From positions 1 through 64,000 of the forward strand of contig JAUEPE010000025.1 in NCBI GenBank assembly GCA_030403585.1: DNA of 64,000 nucleotides. Reading direction: 5' to 3'. This DNA is from Frankia sp. RB7. GTDB lineage: Bacteria > Pseudomonadota > Alphaproteobacteria > Rhizobiales > Xanthobacteraceae. The notes beneath the pieces are model-generated. The model was not told where the DNA came from. It worked only from the letters and a program-made list of their open reading frames with translations, and did not search any database. The first letter of the stretch is position 1. Each line of letters starts with the position of its first letter. The position numbers and the translations under genes were made by a program. Positions 1 through 8,948 of the stretch are shown here, in pieces.

Positions 1-47
1 TCTCCATCTGTCATGGCCACCTCAAGCGCTCGCCGCCATGTTCCCAT
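1..47 (-). CDS. 5' end of an unknown gene co-transcribed with the nuclease-STAND gene (partial)
   Basis: Only the first 15 codons lie in the window (MGTWRRALEVAMTDG); the gene runs off the left edge. It is proposed because an ATG on the minus strand follows a good Shine-Dalgarno (GAGGAGC, about 6 bases away) lying entirely in the 15-base gap after the stop codon of the upstream 1226-codon gene. That spacing is typical of the second gene of an operon. The product cannot be identified from 15 residues. As partner of a defence-like gene it might be an accessory or effector, but that is inference. Confidence 0.5.
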   Translation of the reverse strand, partial: MGTWRRALEVAMTDG

Positions 48-62
48 GATCTCGCTCCTCGT

Positions 63-3000
63 TCAGCTCTTCTCAAACGAGGAATCCACCAACATAATTC
101 CGGTTCCATCCCTGCTCTCTTCATCGAGGCCGGTTTCATGGAATCGCTCGTCTAGTCGTGCCATCACAGCGACCCGGTTGGGAATTCCTGTGTTGTCCTC
201 GCGACACGCCCTTTCAAAAACGTCGCGCCAGAATACGTACTGCGGATCCTTCTTGGCGGGCAGCGCATAACCAAGACCTTGCTCGTGAATGCCGGCCAAG
301 AGCCTCTTAGCCCGCTCGGGTTCACCGAGCCGCCCAAAACCTATCGCTTCTTCCGCTACTTCAGCGAAATATTCACCCGGTGTTCTCTGGCCACTGACGG
401 ATCCTGTCCAAGTGATCCTAGACAATGCGGCGCTGCGGTCTTTCTGAAACTTATAAGTTGCAACCGCAAAGGCGCGGCGGAATGCAGGCAAGTGCAAATT
501 GTCTTTTTCGGAACTCAAAACCCCATCTATATAGTCAGCAACCTGAGTCAGTGTTTCGTTACCAAGATGTGCAGCTGTCTCGGCAATAGCATAGGCCGCT
601 GCCGCCAATCCGCCATTGATACGCCATCGCGCTTGATCGTATTCACTGCCAGACGAACTCGCTTTTCCCAAAAACGTTACAAACGTCTTGATTTCCGCAA
701 CCGCGTCACCCGCCTTACTCTTATTCCGCACGTAATCTTGCCCGTTGTACCAACCGAGCCGCTCCAGCCGCGATTGGAGACTTTTGACAAGGTCCGCGTC
801 CACCACGTCCGCGATCTTCGTTGTGATCCCGAGAGCAGAAGCCACGGCCGCATGTCGAAAAACCTCTCGGCAGTCGTGGTCAAAATTGTCTCTGCCAGAG
901 TAATCTCTCTTGAGTTCCGGCAGCCCAGTAGAGTCAAAAAACGCCGCTGCAAGGTCGAACCATTGTCGCTTAAGACAAATCGCGGCTGCTCCGAGACGCG
1001 CGTCAGACAACAGCCGCTCTTTTTGGTCCAGCAATTCGGTGAAGCGACGTTTCGCTACATCTTCGACATCGTCCGCGTCCGCCGAGCGCGCGGCAACAAA
1101 TCGCAAAAGGGCTTGGTACTCCGCTGCAACTCGGTAAAGGTTACCAATTGGCTCAGCCTCAAGGGACGAATCTCTCTCGAGAACCCAACGGGCGACTATG
1201 AACAGAAGCTTTGCTCGCAAACCTGCGATATCAAATTCATCGTGTGGGCTGTCGGGGCCCTGACGTAGCCGGTCGATGGATGTAAGAATTTCCGATGGTG
1301 ATCGGAATAGCGCAACGCGTTCGGCCCATTCTGAAAGCTCGCGGTTATCGGAGAATCCATCTATCGATTCCGCGCCAAGCAGTTTGGTGAGAGGTTCATG
1401 ATTCTCAAACATGCGCCGCGCATCGTCGGGACGACCTTGAGCAAGCAATGCCTCAACGACATCGTAAGCCTTGCCAATCGACAGATGAGCACCGTCCGCC
1501 TCGATAAGCCCTATTGCGCGATCGAGGCCATCAACAGCGATGTATGCGTCGATCAGTCGGTCAACGCCCAGCGCGTCAGACCGCATTTCAAGTTCATGTC
1601 GAGATAAGATTAATTCGACGAGCCGCTTTGCGGATTTCGTAAAAGCCACTGCGATGAACGCAAGCCGAATGTCGTCAGAAATCGCGCGCGGGGCACGACC
1701 TTCGATGAACTGTTGACGGAAACGAACGGGCTCGCAGAGCGCGACCACCGCCTGATGATCTTCCGCGCGCGCCGCGTAACGCAATTCCATCCAGCGCTGT
1801 TCATCGCCCGCTGTTGCTGCCCGCGCCATCGTGGCGAGCTTTTGATATCGTTCCTTTCTTAGCGTGGGAGCAGGCTTATCGTGTCGCGCCGAGGTTGCCT
1901 CGCGCAGGAATAATCGAAAGCTGTTGTGGAAGATCTTCCATTCGTCATCGGGAGTGCGGAGCAACAGGTGTTTGGCTGCATCCCACGCTTTGTCAACTGA
2001 ACGAGTATCGACAAGCCCATCCAATGAGGCGACACGGATTTTGCCCTCGACAAGCGCGAGAAGCGCCAGCACCTCACGAGAAGGCTCGTTTCCTTCAAGA
2101 TCGCGCCACGCCCTCCGATAAAAATTTTCGACGTCTCCACCATACTCTGGCCCGCTTTTGAGCCACTTACTGCGCTCGTCTTCCGTGAGGGCGTTTCGTG
2201 CTCCCTCGATCAAGTACCGCGCTGATAGCGGATGACCGAGTGATCGCTCAAAAATGATCTCAGCATCCGAATCCTCGCTCAGCCCGGATACTTTGACGAG
2301 GCGGAACACTGCTTCACGGCTTAGCGCTTCAACCGAGATCAACCGTTCTGGTCTAGACGCTTGGCTATTGACTTCAGGCGGCATCCCCTCAAGATCGAGC
2401 TTCTGCGTGCCGAGAACAAACAGAACGCCTGCCGGCAGACTGATGGGTAGAGGCAGCTCGTTCAACAAAGACCGTTCTGGTCGCTCTTCCCGGGGGACGT
2501 GATCGAGACCATCGACGACGATAACTGTACGCAGTCCTTCCTTCTCGAAACGAGCGTTAGCTTCCAAGAGAAGTTTGGCGAGCTGCAAGCGAAGCTCGTC
2601 GAGCGTTGTGCCGGTCACTAGAGTATGGCCAAGCCCGGTTCGCTTTAACTGAGCTACAAGGTCATGCAGAAAATCAGAGGCTTCCGCGCGGCCGAGCTGA
2701 TGGCCTTCATTTGGCATGAACGCAAGGTAGCGAATGACCACGGCTTGTGGCGTCGGGAGCAGACCGGTTTGTAGCAACGTTGACTTGCCGCAACCCGGCG
2801 GTCCGACTAGGGACAAATATCCACAGTCAGTAGCTGCGAGCGCCAACTGGAGCTTGTCCTGAGTCTTGCGGTTAGCCTGCACCAAGGCGTCCGTTGGAAA
2901 TGTGTGGCCATGGTGCGGACTGAAGGGGTCACTCCAATTCAGGCGACGTAACAATTCTTCAAGAGACCAACGATCCTTCTCTCCCTCTTCAGCGATCAAA

Positions 3001-3743
3001 CGCGGAAGCAAGGCCGAAATATCTGCTATGCGCCGTCTATCTAATGGTGTCTGCCCCCACGCGTCAGTCCTGCGGCCCTGGCTGGAATCCAGAAACCGAA
3101 CGCTTGACAGAAACTCAATGAATCTCGCCGGCTCTAATCCACTTGCACCTAGTAGTTCATAGATAAATTGGCCATATGCCGAAGCGAGCCACTCTTCCAG
3201 AGACCGTGAAGAACGGTTTGCCTCCAAAGTCCGCAAAAAGGCGGAAGAGGATGGTCCAGCGCTCGACTTGTCGATGCTATCGTCGTCGGCAGGAACATCA
3301 TCGCAAATATATTGGACTTCAATCGACAAGTTCTCCTTGTCCTTGAGTTTCTTCCAGACGGCCACCAATGACGCCAGGAGGGCGTTGCCTCCCAGCATCA
3401 AAGTTCTCACGTTGAATTTCTTCGGCTTTGAACTCGTTTTTACCTGATGTGCAATGACGCGTTCACTGAGCCCCAGCACGAGATCGTCGAAATTCCCCGC
3501 CGACCGATCAGCCAACCCAACCCACTGCAGCGTTCCGCTTGCGATTGCTTTGTGGATTGCGTACGCCGCAAAGTCATATTGCGGTACATATCCTCGCTGC
3601 GCGCGTCGCTCGCCTTCGCCGGGGGCGACCGCAGTTCTTACCTTGCCCATAGCAATGCCCAGGAGCTCGTGATTCAAAAAGCGAATCAACTTACCATTGT
3701 GGCGCGGTCGCGCTACCGGCACGAAGGTAGTCGATTCTCGCAT
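63..3743 (-). CDS. Avs-like anti-phage protein: Cap4/PD-(D/E)xK-type nuclease plus STAND NTPase plus alpha-solenoid
   Basis: This 1226-residue protein has three parts. Residues about 50-175 resemble the DUF4297/Cap4 nuclease region, with the pattern FDDLVL (85-90) then AHQVK (98-102), the acidic-then-QxK arrangement of PD-(D/E)xK enzymes. Residues about 290-640 form a STAND-type NTPase with Walker A GPPGCGKST (314-322), Walker B VIVVDGLDH (407-415) and a NSFRLFL-type motif where STAND proteins end their helical module. The rest is helical with TPR-like repeats, the usual sensor region. In Avs proteins the sensor binds a phage protein and the NTPase oligomerises to activate the nuclease; applying this here is inference. 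The ATG at 3743 is chosen because TGGAGGT sits 4-5 bases before it; the in-frame ATG at 3650 lacks such a site. Composition is more AT-rich than the flank, suggesting transfer. Confidence 0.75.
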   Translation of the reverse strand: MRESTTFVPVARPRHNGKLIRFLNHELLGIAMGKVRTAVAPGEGERRAQRGYVPQYDFAAYAIHKAIASGTLQWVGLADRSAGNFDDLVLGLSERVIAHQVKTSSKPKKFNVRTLMLGGNALLASLVAVWKKLKDKENLSIEVQYICDDVPADDDSIDKSSAGPSSSAFLRTLEANRSSRSLEEWLASAYGQFIYELLGASGLEPARFIEFLSSVRFLDSSQGRRTDAWGQTPLDRRRIADISALLPRLIAEEGEKDRWSLEELLRRLNWSDPFSPHHGHTFPTDALVQANRKTQDKLQLALAATDCGYLSLVGPPGCGKSTLLQTGLLPTPQAVVIRYLAFMPNEGHQLGRAEASDFLHDLVAQLKRTGLGHTLVTGTTLDELRLQLAKLLLEANARFEKEGLRTVIVVDGLDHVPREERPERSLLNELPLPISLPAGVLFVLGTQKLDLEGMPPEVNSQASRPERLISVEALSREAVFRLVKVSGLSEDSDAEIIFERSLGHPLSARYLIEGARNALTEDERSKWLKSGPEYGGDVENFYRRAWRDLEGNEPSREVLALLALVEGKIRVASLDGLVDTRSVDKAWDAAKHLLLRTPDDEWKIFHNSFRLFLREATSARHDKPAPTLRKERYQKLATMARAATAGDEQRWMELRYAARAEDHQAVVALCEPVRFRQQFIEGRAPRAISDDIRLAFIAVAFTKSAKRLVELILSRHELEMRSDALGVDRLIDAYIAVDGLDRAIGLIEADGAHLSIGKAYDVVEALLAQGRPDDARRMFENHEPLTKLLGAESIDGFSDNRELSEWAERVALFRSPSEILTSIDRLRQGPDSPHDEFDIAGLRAKLLFIVARWVLERDSSLEAEPIGNLYRVAAEYQALLRFVAARSADADDVEDVAKRRFTELLDQKERLLSDARLGAAAICLKRQWFDLAAAFFDSTGLPELKRDYSGRDNFDHDCREVFRHAAVASALGITTKIADVVDADLVKSLQSRLERLGWYNGQDYVRNKSKAGDAVAEIKTFVTFLGKASSSGSEYDQARWRINGGLAAAAYAIAETAAHLGNETLTQVADYIDGVLSSEKDNLHLPAFRRAFAVATYKFQKDRSAALSRITWTGSVSGQRTPGEYFAEVAEEAIGFGRLGEPERAKRLLAGIHEQGLGYALPAKKDPQYVFWRDVFERACREDNTGIPNRVAVMARLDERFHETGLDEESRDGTGIMLVDSSFEKS

Positions 3744-3963
3744 AATACCTCCAATATCGCCCCCTTGGTCTCTGACTGAAAATTGTTTGTTTTCCTCGGT
3801 TTAGGACGAGCTTTGCGGTGCTCTTGGCTTAGCGATGATACGAATCGCATGCATAACTTCATCTGAAGCTGCGCGCCTTATCGTCCTCGCCAGCTATCTA
3901 TTTCAAAACAGGCCAAGTGAGCGCACAACTGCGCTGTGCGGCGCAGCAATCGGTATTGCAGCG

Positions 3964-4266
3964 CTAAACCTGCTTCCCCGCAATGATCTCCTGCAGCGTC
4001 GCCACATGCCGCGCAAACGCGCCGCGGCCCGCCGCTGTGGCGGTCACTGTGGTCTGCGGCTTCTTGCCCACAAAAGCCTTGTCGACCGAGACGTAGCCAG
4101 CCTTGGCCAGGGTCTCGATATGCGCGCCGAGATTGCCGTCGGTGGCGCCGGTGAGCTTCTTGAGCCGGGAGAATTCGAGACCCGCGGCGGTCGTCGGCAA
4201 TGCATTCAGCGCGGCCATGATCTTGAGGCGCAGCGGCTGGTGGATGATGTCGTCGAGCTCGGCCAT
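3964..4266 (-). CDS. Winged-helix transcriptional regulator (HTH_34/MarR-like)
   Basis: This 100-residue protein matches the small winged-helix type in which LRLKIMAALNAL opens helix 1, SRLKKLTGATDGNLGAHIETL forms the turn and recognition helix, and the GYV...KKPQTTVTAT stretch is the wing. Such one-domain regulators bind DNA as dimers. It starts 4 bases after the stop of the membrane protein gene on the same strand, so the two are almost certainly co-transcribed and it may control that operon. Ligand and targets are unknown. Confidence 0.8.
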   Translation of the reverse strand: MAELDDIIHQPLRLKIMAALNALPTTAAGLEFSRLKKLTGATDGNLGAHIETLAKAGYVSVDKAFVGKKPQTTVTATAAGRGAFARHVATLQEIIAGKQV

Positions 4267-4270
4267 GGCG

Positions 4271-4825
4271 CTAGCTCCGCCGCATCCAGAGGCCGCCGAC
4301 GATCAGGCCGCCGCCATTGACGACGGCCATCCACGGCAGGAAGGCGTCACCGGTGACGAAGAAATAGCCGACCAGTGTCAATGCGGTGATCGCGAGCGCG
4401 ATCACGACGAAGGCAGTGCCGAACCAGAGGCCTGCCAGCGCATAGAACAGCATGAAATAAATGGTCCAGAACGCGCCTTGTTGACGCGGCGTGAAATGGC
4501 CGAGGACATGCGCGCAGAGGAAGCCGAAGGCGACGAACATCAGGAAGGCGAGCAACACCCGCATGTCGAAGCTGCGAACGCCCGTCGAGGCCTGGTTCGC
4601 CGCGCTGATCGCGAACGAGCCGGCGATGCCGAGGACATAGACCGCGAGCCAGTAGTAATAGGCTTCGCGCGGCCAGAGCCAGGTCGCGATGTTGGCGACG
4701 AACACCAGCACGCCCCACATGATCATCATCTGGCTGGCGAGATCGTAGATGCGCGACTGCCGCACGCGCTGGACGATGTCGTCGATCTCGGCCAGCGCCG
4801 AGGCGGCCTGCTTGCTGTCGATCAT
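4271..4825 (-). CDS. Polytopic inner-membrane protein, function unknown
   Basis: A soluble N-terminal helix of about 30 residues is followed by about five hydrophobic segments (for example MMIMWGVLVFVANIATWL and VLLAFLMFVAFGFLCAHVL). No catalytic motif was recognised. AAAGGGAC precedes the ATG. It is the first gene of a two-gene unit with the winged-helix regulator downstream, a common pairing in which a membrane protein and a small HTH protein act together. The function is not assigned. Confidence 0.75.
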   Translation of the reverse strand: MIDSKQAASALAEIDDIVQRVRQSRIYDLASQMMIMWGVLVFVANIATWLWPREAYYYWLAVYVLGIAGSFAISAANQASTGVRSFDMRVLLAFLMFVAFGFLCAHVLGHFTPRQQGAFWTIYFMLFYALAGLWFGTAFVVIALAITALTLVGYFFVTGDAFLPWMAVVNGGGLIVGGLWMRRS

Positions 4826-4887
4826 GTCGTCCCTTTCTTCCCAGGGGCTATCGCGTATGACGCTCGGCGACGCCTGCGCGCGCGCCT

Positions 4888-5020
4888 CGTCCTTCGAGAC
4901 GACCGCTTCGCGGCCTCCTCAGGATGAGGCTCAGCTGCACCAGTCCCCGTTGAAGCGGCTGCCGCAAACTCCGCCCTCATCCTGAGGGCCCGCCGAAGGC
5001 GGGCGTCTCGAAGGATGGCC
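4888..5020. repeat. Pair of inverted intergenic palindromic repeats
   Basis: Two copies of one element face each other at 4888-4929 and 4976-5020. Each links a CCTTCGAGA arm to a CTCAGGATGAG arm through a GC-rich hairpin. The same element recurs near 8775 and 37650. It resembles REP-type dispersed palindromes of Bradyrhizobium genomes and has no coding content. Confidence 0.75.
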
Positions 5021-5067
5021 GCGAGCGCGTTTCCGGCCATGGTCTGCTCATGTGCGATGGCCCTGCT

Positions 5068-5661
5068 TCATCCCGGCATCGGCGCAGCCTCGCGCGGGCG
5101 GTCGCCGGCAAGACGTCGCTTGCGCGCAACGGCAATTGTGCGCATGGCCGTGTAACCGATCAGGAACATCAAGACCTTGCTGACGATGCCATAGACCGAC
5201 ATGGTCACCGACCAGGTCCCGACGTCGACATTGAGCGCCACGATCACGTTCAACGCCGCGGAGACAAACATCAGGCCCGACCAGGCGTAGCCGACGATGA
5301 TTGCGATATCCGGCACCAGCTCGATCGCGATCGGCGGCAGATAGCGATTCATCCAGCCCCGCTTCAGCATCACCACGCCGACGATGACATAGATCACGCT
5401 CGGCTTGATCATCACGAAGCGCGGATCGTTGGTGAGCAGCGTGACGGTGCCGGCGCCTAGCACCAGAAACAGGCTCATCCATTGCATGGTGTCGATCGGC
5501 CTGCGGCGCGCGATTTGCCAGCCGATTTGCGCGGTGCCCAGCACCATGCCGAGCACGACCGACAGGGTCACATTGTGGGTCAGCAGATAGAGCACGAGAA
5601 AGAGCAGCGTCGCCGCCATGTCGAGCAGCAGCAATTTTCCGGCTGCGAACAGGTTTTTCAT
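5068..5661 (-). CDS. yciB: YciB/IspZ-type inner-membrane protein (septation protein A family)
   Basis: The product is 197 residues, within the family range of about 180-200, and almost entirely hydrophobic with five or six membrane segments. The diagnostic stretch AGTVTLLTNDPRFVMIKPSV corresponds to the loop of YciB proteins where a Thr-Leu, an acidic residue and Lys-Pro/Thr occur between segments. YciB has been linked to envelope integrity and septation; the biochemical role is unknown. The open frame extends further upstream, but GAGGAGGACCCC directly before the ATG at 5661 fixes the start. Family assignment is by pattern only. Confidence 0.65.
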   Translation of the reverse strand: MKNLFAAGKLLLLDMAATLLFLVLYLLTHNVTLSVVLGMVLGTAQIGWQIARRRPIDTMQWMSLFLVLGAGTVTLLTNDPRFVMIKPSVIYVIVGVVMLKRGWMNRYLPPIAIELVPDIAIIVGYAWSGLMFVSAALNVIVALNVDVGTWSVTMSVYGIVSKVLMFLIGYTAMRTIAVARKRRLAGDRPREAAPMPG

Positions 5662-5737
5662 GGGGTCCTCCTCGGCTTGCCGGCAATGGAAGGGCAATCG
5701 CGTATGACGTGCACAACGCGGCGGCATCGGCACTGGG

Positions 5738-5920
5738 CTCCCTCTCCCGCTTGCGGGGGAGGGCTGGGGTGGGGGTGTCTCCGCGTCGGGATTGCCAGGG
5801 ATTGTGGAGGACGTCCCTGCGTGGAGAGAGCCCTCACCCGCCGCGCGCGGAACGATGCTTCGCATCGCCCGGGGCGCGTCGGCCTCTCCCGCAAGCGGGA
5901 GAGGCGGGAGCAAGCCGCGC
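5738..5920. repeat. Inverted intergenic repeat in the yciB/hydrolase gap
   Basis: The 307-base gap 5662-5968 is mostly this element. CTCTCCCGCTTGCGGG near its left end is answered by CCTCTCCCGCAAGCGGGAG near 5891-5909, with a small TGCTTCGCA-type hairpin inside. It looks like a composite dispersed repeat. No gene is supported in the gap. Confidence 0.6.
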
Positions 5921-5968
5921 AGTCCGCCTGAAATCCATATGCGATTGCGCTGCCACCAGCGGGTCGCA

Positions 5969-6979
5969 TCACGACTGCCCTGCCCCTCTGGTCGCCACAT
6001 CCTCGGCGATCGCGTTGATCGCCTTCGGATTGGTGACCATGCCCATGTGGTTGACACCCTCGATCAGCTTGACGTCGACCGACGGCCTGATGGCCCGCAC
6101 GGTCTCGGCATATTTGTCGGAGATCATCATCTCGTCCTCGGCACCGCCGAAGATCGTCATCGGATGCGTCACGGCTGGCAGATCGAGGCGATAGCCGTGG
6201 GTGGCGAAGTTGCGCATCAGGCGGTCGGAATAGGTCGGAGTCAGAATCCGCTCCGAATTCGCAGGCACGGCGAAGGCCAGCGTCGGAAGCTGCGCGCAGC
6301 AGTCGATGCCGAGCTTGCGCAAGGCGGCGAGCCCGAGGAAGCGCGGAATGTCGGCATTGGCCCAGCCGCCGGAATGCGGCTTGTTGGTCGGCGCGTCATA
6401 GCCGAGATAGGGCGCAACCAGCACGGTGCGGACGAACAGGTCCTGCACGATCGGCGTCGCCGCGACGCGCAGCGAGAAGCCGCCGCCGGCGGAATGGCCG
6501 ACCAGAGTGAGCGGCAGGTCCGGCCCGCTCTTGCGGACATGGGCGACGAAATCGACGAGGTCGTCCTCGAGCTGGCCGACATAGCCGATATCGCCGCGCG
6601 TGCCGGAGGCGCCATGGCCGCGCATATCCAGTGCCCAGGTCTCGACGCCATGCGCTGATATCGCCGACGACAGAGCGTGATTGATCGTGCCGGACGAGCC
6701 GGACGAACCGTGGATGAAGATCGCACCGCGGCCGGCGTTGGTGCCGCCGGCTGCGTAATGGCGATAGCCGAGCCAGGTTCCGTCGCGGGCCTGGAAACGT
6801 TCCAGCGCCGGCAGGGTCGACATGTCGACGCCCTTGCGGGAGTCGGAGACCGAGCGCAGCTCTGGCGGCCGCTCCAGGGGTGTTGCGATCATGGCGGTGA
6901 AGACCAGCGCCACTGCGCCGACCGCGCAGAGACCCCATTTGAGCAAGCCCAGCACCCCTCGCAGCAGACGCATCGCCAT
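5969..6979 (-). CDS. Membrane-anchored alpha/beta hydrolase
   Basis: This is a 336-residue protein with an N-terminal hydrophobic anchor (residues about 8-32). The alpha/beta hydrolase core shows FIHGSSGSSG as the oxyanion-hole loop, LVGHSAGGG with the nucleophile serine, GAEDEMM near the catalytic acid and NHMGM with the catalytic histidine. It is similar to lysophospholipase-like serine hydrolases; the substrate cannot be told. It is monocistronic, divergent from xseA, and the facing promoters must lie in 6980-7098. Confidence 0.8.
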   Translation of the reverse strand: MAMRLLRGVLGLLKWGLCAVGAVALVFTAMIATPLERPPELRSVSDSRKGVDMSTLPALERFQARDGTWLGYRHYAAGGTNAGRGAIFIHGSSGSSGTINHALSSAISAHGVETWALDMRGHGASGTRGDIGYVGQLEDDLVDFVAHVRKSGPDLPLTLVGHSAGGGFSLRVAATPIVQDLFVRTVLVAPYLGYDAPTNKPHSGGWANADIPRFLGLAALRKLGIDCCAQLPTLAFAVPANSERILTPTYSDRLMRNFATHGYRLDLPAVTHPMTIFGGAEDEMMISDKYAETVRAIRPSVDVKLIEGVNHMGMVTNPKAINAIAEDVATRGAGQS

Positions 6980-7098
6980 GGTCCAAACTCCTGACCAGAT
7001 CCATCGATAGAGAACTCTATATTACAGAGTACTCTTGCGATCAAGACCCGGATTCGCGCTTGTCCGCGAAAATCCTTAACGTCGAGACCGACCCCAAA

Positions 7099-8739
7099 AT
7101 GCCGAATCGTTTGCCGATGCCGCCTGCGGAACCCCTGCTCAATACGCCCGAATTCACCGTTTCCGAGCTCTCGCAGTCCCTGAAACGGACGGTGGAGGAC
7201 ACCTATGGCCATGTCCGGGTCCGCGGCGAGATCTCCGGGTTCCGCGGCGCTCATTCCTCCGGCCATTGCTATTTCGCGCTCAAGGACGAGAGCGCCAAGA
7301 TCGAGGCGGTGATCTGGAAGGGCGTGCACGGCCGCATGCGCTTCAAGCCCCAGGAGGGGCTCGAAGTCATCGCCACCGGCAAGCTCACGACCTATCCGGG
7401 CTCCTCGAAATATCAGATCGTCATCGAGGCACTGGAGCCGGCCGGCATCGGCGCGCTGATGGCGCTGATGGAGGAGCGCAAGAAGAAGCTCGCCGCCGAA
7501 GGCCTGTTCGACGAAGCGCGCAAGCAGCTGCTGCCGTGGCTGCCGGAGGTGATCGGCGTGGTGACCTCGCCGACCGGCGCCGTGATCCGCGACATCCTGC
7601 ACCGGCTCGAGGACCGCTTTCCGCGCCACGTGCTGGTGTGGCCGGTGAAAGTTCAGGGCGAAGGCTCGGCCGAGCAGGTTGCAGCCGCGATCCGCGGCTT
7701 CAATGCGCTGCCGGAGGGCGGCAAGATTCCGCGGCCCGACGTTCTGATCGTCGCGCGCGGCGGCGGCTCGCTGGAGGATCTCTGGTCGTTCAACGAGGAG
7801 ATCGTGGTTCGCGCCGCCGCCGAGAGCATGATCCCGCTGATTTCGGCGGTCGGCCACGAGACCGACATCACGCTGATCGATTTCGTCGCCGACAAGCGCG
7901 CGCCGACGCCGACGGCGGCGGCCGAGATGGCCGTGCCGGTGCGCAGCGATCTGTTCGTCGAGGTCGCCGATCTTGCACGGCGCAACCGCGCCTATTGGCA
8001 GCGTGCCCACGAAAACCGCCGCAACGAATTGCGCGCCGCTGCGCGCGCGCTGCCTGCGGCCGGCGATCTGCTCGCGATCCCGCGACAGCGGCTGGATTCC
8101 GCAGGCAGCGCGCTGCCCCGCGGGCTCAAGGCCAACACGCACGCGCATTTCCGCAGGTTTACGGCGGCCAGTGCAAAACTGACGCTGCGGGTGCTGCACG
8201 GGCAGATTTCGCAGGCCGATCACCGGCTCACCGTATGCGGCGAACGGCTCGGCTTGTCGGCGCGCTCGCTGCTGCACCGTCGGCGCGATCGTTTTGCCGG
8301 ACTTGAGTTGCGCCTGCGCGCCTCAAAGCTCTCCAACGCGCAGGCGCAGCGCAATGCGATTGCCCGCCAGCGCGAGCGCACGCATCGCCTCACTGAGCGC
8401 GCCAACCGCGCGCTTGTCACGCTGCTGCAGCGGTTCGATGCCCGCGTCGAGAACAGCGGCAAGCTGCTCTCCGCTTTGTCGTATCGCGGCGTGCTCGCCC
8501 GCGGCTTTGCGCTGGTGCGAGATGAAGCCGGACATCCGCTGCATTCGGCAGACAGCGTTGGACCCGGCGCGCGCGTCGAGATCGAGTTCGCGGATGGACG
8601 CGTGGGCGCGACGGCGGATGCGGATCGGCCGACGGCTGTGGCCAAGCGCGCGCCGGCGCAGCCGAAGGCGGCCACGCAGGAGGCGAAGCCCGCGCCGAAG
8701 CGCGTAGGCAAGCCGGTGGATCAGGGCAGTTTGTTCTAG
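7099..8739 (+). CDS. xseA: Exodeoxyribonuclease VII large subunit
   Basis: The protein is 546 residues. XseA with XseB degrades single-stranded DNA into oligonucleotides. The N-terminal OB-fold is clear (EFTVSELSQSLKRTVEDTYG, then VRGEISGFR), followed by the catalytic core with GVVTSPTGAVIRDILHRL, VARGGGSLEDLWSFNEE and SAVGHETDITLIDFVADKRA, and a coiled-coil C-terminal part. ATG 7099 is preferred over an in-frame TTG at 7060 because homology begins shortly after it. The tail from about residue 510 is Ala/Lys/Pro-rich and lineage-variable. xseB is not in this window. Confidence 0.95.
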   Translation: MPNRLPMPPAEPLLNTPEFTVSELSQSLKRTVEDTYGHVRVRGEISGFRGAHSSGHCYFALKDESAKIEAVIWKGVHGRMRFKPQEGLEVIATGKLTTYPGSSKYQIVIEALEPAGIGALMALMEERKKKLAAEGLFDEARKQLLPWLPEVIGVVTSPTGAVIRDILHRLEDRFPRHVLVWPVKVQGEGSAEQVAAAIRGFNALPEGGKIPRPDVLIVARGGGSLEDLWSFNEEIVVRAAAESMIPLISAVGHETDITLIDFVADKRAPTPTAAAEMAVPVRSDLFVEVADLARRNRAYWQRAHENRRNELRAAARALPAAGDLLAIPRQRLDSAGSALPRGLKANTHAHFRRFTAASAKLTLRVLHGQISQADHRLTVCGERLGLSARSLLHRRRDRFAGLELRLRASKLSNAQAQRNAIARQRERTHRLTERANRALVTLLQRFDARVENSGKLLSALSYRGVLARGFALVRDEAGHPLHSADSVGPGARVEIEFADGRVGATADADRPTAVAKRAPAQPKAATQEAKPAPKRVGKPVDQGSLF

Positions 8740-8774
8740 AGGCTCTTCTATCGCGGCATGCAGAGTGCCAGCCC

Positions 8775-8935
8775 CGTCATCCTGAGGTGCGAGTGGCGCG
8801 ATGCCAAGCATCGCGCCGGGAGCCTCGAAGGATGAGCGGCCGCGATGCAGCCGGGCCGTCGCCCTTCGAGGCTCGCCGAAGGGGCGAGCACCTCCAGCGA
8901 CAACGGCTTCGCCGTTGCGCGGGGGTGACGGGACT
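8775..8935. repeat. Intergenic palindromic repeat cluster downstream of xseA
   Basis: GTCATCCTGAGG and CTTCGAGGCTC arms alternate with short GC hairpins (for example GATGCCAAGCATC). It belongs to the family seen near 4900 and 37650. No coding content is supported on the plus strand. Confidence 0.65.
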
Positions 8936-8948
8936 AGCAGCGTCCCAC

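Noticed and set aside
3744..3963. Possible att site or tRNA at the edge of the AT-richer block
   Set aside because: No tRNA-like fold, direct repeat or integrase gene was seen on either side.
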